From NCBI GenBank assembly GCA_003505715.1, contig DNXU01000298.1:1-10685 (forward strand): a DNA stretch of 10,685 nucleotides, in the 5' to 3' direction. Position numbers and translations under genes: made by a program. Under the pieces are notes generated by a model that saw nothing but the letters and a program-made list of their open reading frames with translations, did not search any database and was not told where the DNA came from. Below, piece after piece: positions 6,382 to 10,685 of this stretch. Every line of letters starts with the position of its first letter. The first letter of the stretch is position 1. The stretch comes from Cyanobacteria bacterium UBA8803. GTDB taxonomy: Bacteria > Cyanobacteriota > Cyanobacteriia > Cyanobacteriales > Coleofasciculaceae.

Positions 6382-7659
6382 TTATTGCGGCTCTTCAAGA
6401 ACACTGACATCAATTAACGGTGTCACATTAAACCCCTGCTCAAGTAATTGTCTTTGAATGGTGCCTGTGAGGCGGGAACGAATCTCCTCAGCGGGCTGGG
6501 TAACACCGGCTTGACGCTGAACATAGACAGTGCCCAGCAGCGTGTTTTGCCCTTTGATGTTCGCAGGAGGGAAACGGACATTCGCTTCTACCAGTTTTGC
6601 CAAACCGCTATCATTCACCACCTTCTGGATCTCAGCAGTAGCTCTCTGTTCGCGGCTGCTACGCTGAAGCTCCGGGGAGGTAAAAAACTGCCAAGTGAGT
6701 AGGCTTAAAAGTACTACTATCGTGGCGGCAAGGGCAGACGGAAATATCCACTGTTGGCCACGCTCGTAGCGAGTTCCCCGAGCGGAGAGTCCATAGGCAC
6801 GGAACATGAGCGAGGCTGATAAATTAATCCCCACCAGTTGTAGCAATAGTACAAATACACCGTTGATAGCCATATCCCATCGACCCATCGCGCTGGCCAT
6901 ACCCACCAGTCCAGCAGGCGGTGCCAGTGAAGCTGCAACCAGCATCCCAACGGCTGCCCCTGACACGAGGCTACTGCGTTCTGATTGAACTAGATTGAGA
7001 GCGCCCGCTGCACCTGCAACTAGTGGTAGTAGCACTGCTACTGCTGAGACAGTACTCGTTGTGTTCATTGAGGATGTCACAACTTCCTGTTGCAAAATCA
7101 GGCTAATAGCTCCGGCTACTAAGATGGTTACTGCCAGAGCGGTAAAGTAGCGAAATAGGCTCCGTCCCAGCAACTTGCGATCGCCCCTGGCTGTAGCGAT
7201 CGCCACATTCATCGCTGGACCGGCAAACGGGGCAATTAGCATGGCAGCGACGAGCAGATAGCTGGTATTGGTGAATAAGCCAATCCAGACTACCACACCT
7301 GCTGCTGCTGCATATCCCAGAAAGCCTTGCCATGAGCCAACGCTTTGCAGACCGGAGAGAAATATCTCGATCGGACTGCGTGCTTGCACATCTTTCACCT
7401 GCTGCGGTGCCGAAGATGCCGGAGGTTGCAAGGCTATTATGCCACGGGGGAACAGCGTGACCTGTAAGTTAGGTAGCGCTTCCAACTTTTCTAGGAGTTC
7501 CTCAACCTTCCCATTGGAGACGTGAACGATGACCACGTCTAGTAGTTCATCATTGCTAGTCGCATCTAACTGAGCCAGGTTCGCTCCATTACAAGCGTTG
7601 GCGATGTCAAGAACCTGTTGACCGCATCCCCGTGGCACTTGTACAAGTAATTGGCGCAT
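6382..7659 (-). CDS. DUF389 (TIGR00341-like) integral membrane protein
   Basis: The 425-residue protein is recognised as DUF389. An N-terminal soluble domain of about 80 residues with alternating strands and helices (MRQLLVQVPRG; VVIVHV; LFPRGIIAL) precedes a membrane domain. That domain carries the family signature LLVAAMLIAPFAGPAMNVAIA at about 135-155. About six hydrophobic segments fall between 110 and 327 (about 112-130, 135-155, 170-190, 203-225, 232-285 as one or two, and 305-327). A soluble tail of about 95 residues ends the protein. DUF389 proteins are uncharacterised and their transport or sensing role is unproven. A good ribosome-binding site (GGGGGAG) precedes the ATG at 7657-7659. 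The SLH-domain gene lies only 32 bases upstream on the same strand, so co-transcription is likely. The gene has two HIP1 sites. Confidence 0.85.
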   Translation of the reverse strand: MRQLLVQVPRGCGQQVLDIANACNGANLAQLDATSNDELLDVVIVHVSNGKVEELLEKLEALPNLQVTLFPRGIIALQPPASSAPQQVKDVQARSPIEIFLSGLQSVGSWQGFLGYAAAAGVVVWIGLFTNTSYLLVAAMLIAPFAGPAMNVAIATARGDRKLLGRSLFRYFTALAVTILVAGAISLILQQEVVTSSMNTTSTVSAVAVLLPLVAGAAGALNLVQSERSSLVSGAAVGMLVAASLAPPAGLVGMASAMGRWDMAINGVFVLLLQLVGINLSASLMFRAYGLSARGTRYERGQQWIFPSALAATIVVLLSLLTWQFFTSPELQRSSREQRATAEIQKVVNDSGLAKLVEANVRFPPANIKGQNTLLGTVYVQRQAGVTQPAEEIRSRLTGTIQRQLLEQGFNVTPLIDVSVLEEPQ

Positions 7660-7691
7660 TACTCTCCCCCTCTTCTAGGAAACCAGAGGGT

Positions 7692-8729
7692 TTATTGAAC
7701 AGTTTGAGTGTTTTGGTTGCTGCTCGTAGTGCGGTTAACAATATAGTTAGACGCTTCTACACTGCTAGGCAGCGGTTCTATTTTTCCCTGAGCAACCAAC
7801 GCTTGATAAATGAAAGCAGCAATTTCCCCACGGGTAGCAGGCTGATTAGGATTGAGTATCTCCTGATTGGGATAGTTGACTACGATATTTGCTTTTGTTG
7901 CTGCTGCTACATTAGTAACTGCATAGTGAGGAATCTCCTGAGCATCTACATAGTAGTTGCTAACAGTAAATGATGCCGGACTTGTCACAGGCAAACTTGA
8001 CTCGGTTGCTACCGATGAGGGTGAACCCTTAGGAAAGGTCTCTGGATCACTTGCTACTGATGAGGGTGAACTGTTAGCATCCGTAATCTGACTCTTGACT
8101 GGAGCAGTTATCAGTGGCTGCATCAAAGTAGTCATTGCCAAAGGCATCAAAAAACGCTTTTTGGTTGCTCGATCCCTGCTGACTGGCTGTGTGGTTGCTT
8201 GAGCAGTTGGTTGATTCATTTTCATTTGAGTTGCCGATGGTGTCGGACTTGTCGAAGATACATTCAAATTCTTCTCTAAAGCCACTAATGCCTCAACCCT
8301 AGAAATTTCTTGATTTGGACGAAAGAATCCCCCAGGATAGCCTGCCATAAACCCTGTTTGGTAGGCTTCCTCAATGGCAGGAGCCGCCCAATAGTCGGCA
8401 GGCACATCTTTATAGACACTTCCACTTGCTATTTTCTGAACGGGTTCCTGATTAAAAGCTTGGCGGATGATGGCGGCAAATTCATCACGCTGCACTAGCT
8501 GATTAGGTCTAAAGGTGCCGTCCAGATACCCAGCTACAATGTTTTTTTCAGCAAGGGGTTCAATAAATGGGCTAGCCCAGTGGTCTTGAATGTCAGGAAA
8601 GCTAAGTTGGGATGTTGGAGCAGCTACTACACCTGGAGCCAAATTTACTACAGGTATAACGGCAGTTACTGCTAATCCTAGACTTAGCAAAGCTATATTT
8701 TGGGGCGCTAAATTAGGCAAGCTGAACAT
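7692..8729 (-). CDS. Secreted S-layer homology (SLH) domain protein
   Basis: The 345-residue envelope protein has an N-terminal hydrophobic signal segment (about residues 11-36, ending VVAAP). SLH domain 1 is at about 43-92 (FPDIQDHWASPFIEPLAEKN, GYLDGTFRPNQ). SLH domain 2 is at about 106-152 (YKDVPADYWAAPAIEEAY, GYPGGFFRPN). A Ser/Thr/Pro-rich linker of about 105 residues follows, then a degenerate third SLH-like unit at about 262-312 (NQEILNPNQPATRGEIAAFI). SLH domains bind cell-wall-linked polymers, so the product is probably anchored to peptidoglycan. The outer-membrane barrel of cyanobacterial SLH/OprB porins is absent. Within the linker, residues 189-211 (TKKRFLMPLAMTTLMQPLIT) look like a second, internal signal or membrane segment. 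The ATG at 8727-8729 has GAGGAG upstream. It lies 32 bases from the DUF389 gene and probably shares its transcript. Confidence 0.85.
   Translation of the reverse strand: MFSLPNLAPQNIALLSLGLAVTAVIPVVNLAPGVVAAPTSQLSFPDIQDHWASPFIEPLAEKNIVAGYLDGTFRPNQLVQRDEFAAIIRQAFNQEPVQKIASGSVYKDVPADYWAAPAIEEAYQTGFMAGYPGGFFRPNQEISRVEALVALEKNLNVSSTSPTPSATQMKMNQPTAQATTQPVSRDRATKKRFLMPLAMTTLMQPLITAPVKSQITDANSSPSSVASDPETFPKGSPSSVATESSLPVTSPASFTVSNYYVDAQEIPHYAVTNVAAATKANIVVNYPNQEILNPNQPATRGEIAAFIYQALVAQGKIEPLPSSVEASNYIVNRTTSSNQNTQTVQ
8006..8071 (-). repeat. 21-base direct repeat within the SLH gene linker
   Basis: Bases 8006-8026 and 8051-8071 match at 20 of 21 positions and are spaced 45 bases apart. They encode the twice-used S/G-SPSSVA peptide. 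The spacing is a multiple of three, so unit gain or loss would keep the frame. It marks the linker as repeat-driven and probably variable in length. Confidence 0.7.
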
Positions 8730-8803
8730 TATAAATATCTCCTCTACTTTTTTGCTAATTCTGTAAGCATAACTTTAGAGCTTTTGTTAATTCAGTTCAT
8801 CGA

Positions 8804-8821
8804 GCTGTTAAGAGCAACAGC
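8804..8821. other. Small inverted repeat after the DUF3611 gene
   Basis: GCTGTT (8804-8809) and AACAGC (8816-8821) are perfect inverted arms around a six-base loop, three bases beyond the DUF3611 stop on the minus strand. There is no adjoining T-tract in the minus-strand direction. It could be a weak attenuator or 3'-end stabiliser between DUF3611 and the SLH gene, rather than a full terminator. Confidence 0.3.
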
Positions 8822-8824
8822 CAC

Positions 8825-9394
8825 TTATGGCTCTACCCACTCCAGTAGACCAAGAGAAGTAACGCTTCCGACAAAGTGAGCGCCAATCATATTGATATTT
8901 GCTAGCACAATAAAGATATCCAAGGAACGAATGACGTTCTCTCGGTTATAGACGGCTACCCCTTGAGGTTCAGCTAGAGCTTTTGCCAGTAGCACGACGA
9001 CGCTCACTTCAGAAGCCAAGAAAGCTAATAACATCCCTCCTAAGCTCACAATTAGGCCAATTTGCAATACTTTAATTATGTCTTTTTTACTAGGATGGAG
9101 TTCGCGATTAGGTGACTGTAACCTTTTGGCTAAACGCCTGTATCGGAAAGCCCAATATACTCTAAAGCACAGCAACACAATTCCCACAATAGCTAAAAAA
9201 ATAGCGAACCCCGTGCTGGCATTATCTGTTTTAACACTGAGGTTACGGCTAAAGATAGCCAACAGCAGAGCAATCACTGAAATAGCTCCTAGCACTAACT
9301 GTATCCAGAAGCTAAATTGACTGACAGTACGAAAAGTAGCAGCAAACTGTTGTTTAGTAGGTATTGGCAATGAGAAGCCTAATTGATTTGACAT
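8825..9394 (-). CDS. DUF3611 family membrane protein
   Basis: The 189-residue protein matches the DUF3611 family found in cyanobacteria and plant plastids, whose function is unknown. There are four hydrophobic segments, at about residues 26-48, 60-82, 110-136 and 155-182. The family-like stretches are FSFWIQLVLGAIS, the basic patch VYWAFRYRRLAKRL after helix 2, and PSKKDIIKVLQIGLIVSLGGMLL into helix 3. Length is normal. Two ATGs are candidates. The one at 9398-9400 directly abuts the ribosome-binding site GGGAGG (9401-9406), leaving no spacer. The ATG at 9392-9394 is six bases away, an ideal distance, so it is chosen here; the longer form would add only two residues. The gene is upstream of and in line with the SLH and DUF389 genes, 95 bases from the former, and divergent from the PRC-barrel gene. 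Confidence 0.85.
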   Translation of the reverse strand: MSNQLGFSLPIPTKQQFAATFRTVSQFSFWIQLVLGAISVIALLLAIFSRNLSVKTDNASTGFAIFLAIVGIVLLCFRVYWAFRYRRLAKRLQSPNRELHPSKKDIIKVLQIGLIVSLGGMLLAFLASEVSVVVLLAKALAEPQGVAVYNRENVIRSLDIFIVLANINMIGAHFVGSVTSLGLLEWVEP

Positions 9395-9400
9395 ATTCAT

Positions 9401-9620
9401 CCTCCCTTTTTACTTTATATAAAATCTTAAAGTAGTTTTAGTACTACTTAAGGCAGAAATTTAACTTTATAAATAAATATTTCTAGGTTTAGGATTTTGC
9501 TAAACAGGGATGCTCGGTGCGTTTATAACATATTTAAACTATAAATATAAATCTGGACTAAACAGTTATTTTTGCGAAAAATTAAGATAATTTTAGGGAT
9601 AGATACTTGGAGAAGAGAAA
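9401..9620. promoter_or_regulatory. AT-rich divergent regulatory region with three dyads
   Basis: The region must hold promoters for the minus-strand DUF3611 gene and the plus-strand PRC-barrel gene. Three inverted repeats stand out. CTTAA-a-GTAGT pairs with ACTACTTAAG across 9426-9452. GTTTAG pairs with CTAAAC across 9487-9505. ATATTTA pairs with TAAATAT across 9530-9548. The octamer CTAAACAG recurs directly at 9500-9507 and 9558-9565. The first dyad is about 30 bases from the DUF3611 start, close enough to be an operator or leader hairpin. No unambiguous -35/-10 pair could be assigned in so AT-rich a sequence. Confidence 0.45.
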
Positions 9621-10568
9621 ATGGTTCTTTATAAACTTGAAGATTTCGACCCAGACTACCGAGACACTTTTGGTGGTGATGATATCAAGGGATATGATGT
9701 TTACGCCGAAAGAAATGATGAAAAGATTGGCAGTGTCAAAAATATCCTAGTTGATGAGTCAGGTCATTTCCGATATCTGGTTGTGGACACAGGCTTCTGG
9801 ATTTTTGGTAAGCAAGTATTGCTGCCAGTTGGCCGTTCTAGTATCGACCATAACGCACGGCGTATCTATGCCCTAGGGTTTACCGAAGAGCAAGCAAGAA
9901 ATTTACCTGAGTTCAACGACAACTTGAGGATTGATTACGATTATGAGGAGCAGGTACGGGGAGTTTACCGTACTCCGGTGACAGAGACACCTTTGGAGAC
10001 ATCCGTACCTGTAGGAGTATCTGCACCTGTAGAAGCATCAGCACCTTTAGACTCTACACCTGCCTATGCGGGTTCTGTACCAAGCACTAGCTCTAATCAG
10101 CCTCGCCATACCGATTACAACCCTGATACCTATACCTACCAACAAGAGCCGTCGCTGTACGAGATGAATCAGCGGGATCATCAAACTCTCAAACTATACG
10201 AAGAACGGCTGATTGCAAATAAGAACCGCGTTAAGACAGGAGAGGTAACCGTTGGCAAAAAAGTTGAAACCGAGACGGCACGGGTTGCCATACCCGTTGA
10301 GAAGGAGCGAGTTATCATTGAGCGCCTGACTCCAGAACATGCTGGAACTGTAGTTTCTCCTGGCACGGATGCCTTCCAGGAAGGCGAAGTCGCTCATATG
10401 GAAATCTATGAAGAGAAGGCTGACATTCAAAAGAAAACCTTCGTCCGTGAAGAAGTCAATGTCAGGAAAGAAGTAGAGCAGGACAGGGTTAATACTTCTG
10501 AACAGCTTCGTCGGGAAGAACTAGATGTGGATACCGCAGGTCTTCCGGTTAGGAATGAAAAGGTCTGA
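9621..10568 (+). CDS. PRC-barrel and DUF2382 domain protein (AvaK-like)
   Basis: The 315-residue, highly charged soluble protein has no signal peptide. A PRC-barrel domain spans about residues 20-98 (GYDVYAERNDEKIGSVKNIL, YLVVDTGFW, VLLPVG). A Pro/Ser/Thr-rich linker (about 115-180) contains a hexapeptide repeat. The C-terminal region from about 185 matches DUF2382 (YsnF/AvaK domain): LKLYEERLIANKNRVKTGEV, then RVAIPVEKERVIIER. A second, weaker EIYEEKADIQKKTFVREEVNV copy begins near 260. PRC-barrel/DUF2382 proteins are associated with stress and, in Anabaena, with akinetes (AvaK); the molecular role is unknown. GGAG at 9609-9612 lies eight bases before the ATG and supports this start. It is divergent from DUF3611 and is followed by a perfect hairpin. 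Confidence 0.88.
   Translation: MVLYKLEDFDPDYRDTFGGDDIKGYDVYAERNDEKIGSVKNILVDESGHFRYLVVDTGFWIFGKQVLLPVGRSSIDHNARRIYALGFTEEQARNLPEFNDNLRIDYDYEEQVRGVYRTPVTETPLETSVPVGVSAPVEASAPLDSTPAYAGSVPSTSSNQPRHTDYNPDTYTYQQEPSLYEMNQRDHQTLKLYEERLIANKNRVKTGEVTVGKKVETETARVAIPVEKERVIIERLTPEHAGTVVSPGTDAFQEGEVAHMEIYEEKADIQKKTFVREEVNVRKEVEQDRVNTSEQLRREELDVDTAGLPVRNEKV
9987..10058 (+). repeat. 18-base imperfect tandem repeat in the PRC-barrel protein linker
   Basis: Four consecutive 18-base units (9987-10004, 10005-10022, 10023-10040 and 10041-10058) encode TPLETS, VPVGVS, APVEAS and APLDST. The conserved pattern is xCACCT or xTACCT followed by TTGG, GTAG or TTAG. The units keep the reading frame and give a flexible spacer between the PRC-barrel and DUF2382 domains. 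Confidence 0.65.
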
Positions 10569-10601
10569 TATATTATATCCTGTCCGTAGGATGCGTTTAG
10601 T

Positions 10602-10632
10602 ATGGTGCGTTAGCTTTCGCGTAACGCACCAT
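10602..10632. terminator. Perfect 11-bp hairpin after the PRC-barrel gene
   Basis: ATGGTGCGTTA (10602-10612) and TAACGCACCAT (10622-10632) are exact inverted repeats around a nine-base loop, 33 bases past the stop codon. The GGTGCGTTA/TAACGCACC stem is a commonly dispersed element in cyanobacterial genomes. It may terminate or protect the transcript. No T-tract follows (a HIP1 site begins at 10635), so intrinsic termination is uncertain and a mobile or repeat origin is equally possible. Confidence 0.55.
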
Positions 10633-10685
10633 TGGCGATCGCATACTTTTGAAGTCAAAGAGCATCTCTCCAAAAGACGTGATTG

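Noticed and set aside
6448..6988. Plus-strand open frames opposite the DUF389 gene
   Set aside because: They lie wholly within a gene with clear family motifs on the other strand, lack ribosome-binding sites and show no recognisable protein features.
7632..7973. 113-codon plus-strand frame overlapping the start of DUF389 and the end of the SLH gene
   Set aside because: It is antisense to two well-supported genes, and its translation has no domain-like or conserved-looking pattern.
7692..8729. SLH protein as an OprB-type porin
   Set aside because: It is only 345 residues and lacks the long beta-barrel region; the C-terminal half is a low-complexity linker and a weak SLH unit.

Overview
The window looks like cyanobacterial chromosome. 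It carries eleven copies of the HIP1 octamer GCGATCGC (about one per kilobase), heptanucleotide tandem repeats, G/C-run and GGTGCGTTA-type hairpins familiar from cyanobacterial intergenic DNA, and families typical of cyanobacteria (DUF3611, an SLH-domain envelope protein, an AvaK-like PRC-barrel/DUF2382 protein). A filamentous or otherwise large-genome cyanobacterium fits best, but the genus cannot be fixed from this sequence. There are no rRNA or tRNA genes, CRISPR arrays, transposases or phage genes.

Layout. Bases 1-71 hold two short heptamer repeat tracts. A TetR-family regulator (minus, 70-654) is divergent from a Coq4-like protein (plus, 682-1194) with the HDxxHx11E metal site. A promoter-like element and dyad symmetries lie between them. 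After a 299-base intergenic region comes a two-gene plus-strand operon: an MscS channel (1494-2513) overlapping by ATGA a DUF2254 membrane protein (2510-3853). Converging on it from the minus strand, with a 41-base gap, are two tandem MscS-type paralogues (5092-6189, then 3895-5016). Further along the minus strand lie DUF3611 (8825-9394), an SLH-domain secreted protein (7692-8729) and a DUF389 membrane protein (6382-7659), all in one direction. A 220-base AT-rich divergent region with several dyads separates them from a plus-strand PRC-barrel/DUF2382 protein (9621-10568), which is followed by a perfect 11-bp hairpin.

How it may work together. Seven of the nine genes from 682 onward encode membrane or secreted envelope proteins, three of them MscS-type channels, and the last gene is of a type linked to stress and dormancy. 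The simplest reading is a cell-envelope and osmotic-stress neighbourhood. Known function is limited to the MscS family (tension-gated osmolyte and ion efflux). DUF2254, DUF389, DUF3611 and the SLH protein have no assigned role. Two facts connect the parts. An exact 13-base motif (TCTACCTGAGGTT) lies upstream of both MscS transcription units, each time reading toward the channel gene. The pore-helix hinge also differs between the two MscS types. Whether this is a functional system is inference. The TetR/Coq4 pair looks like a separate, self-contained module.
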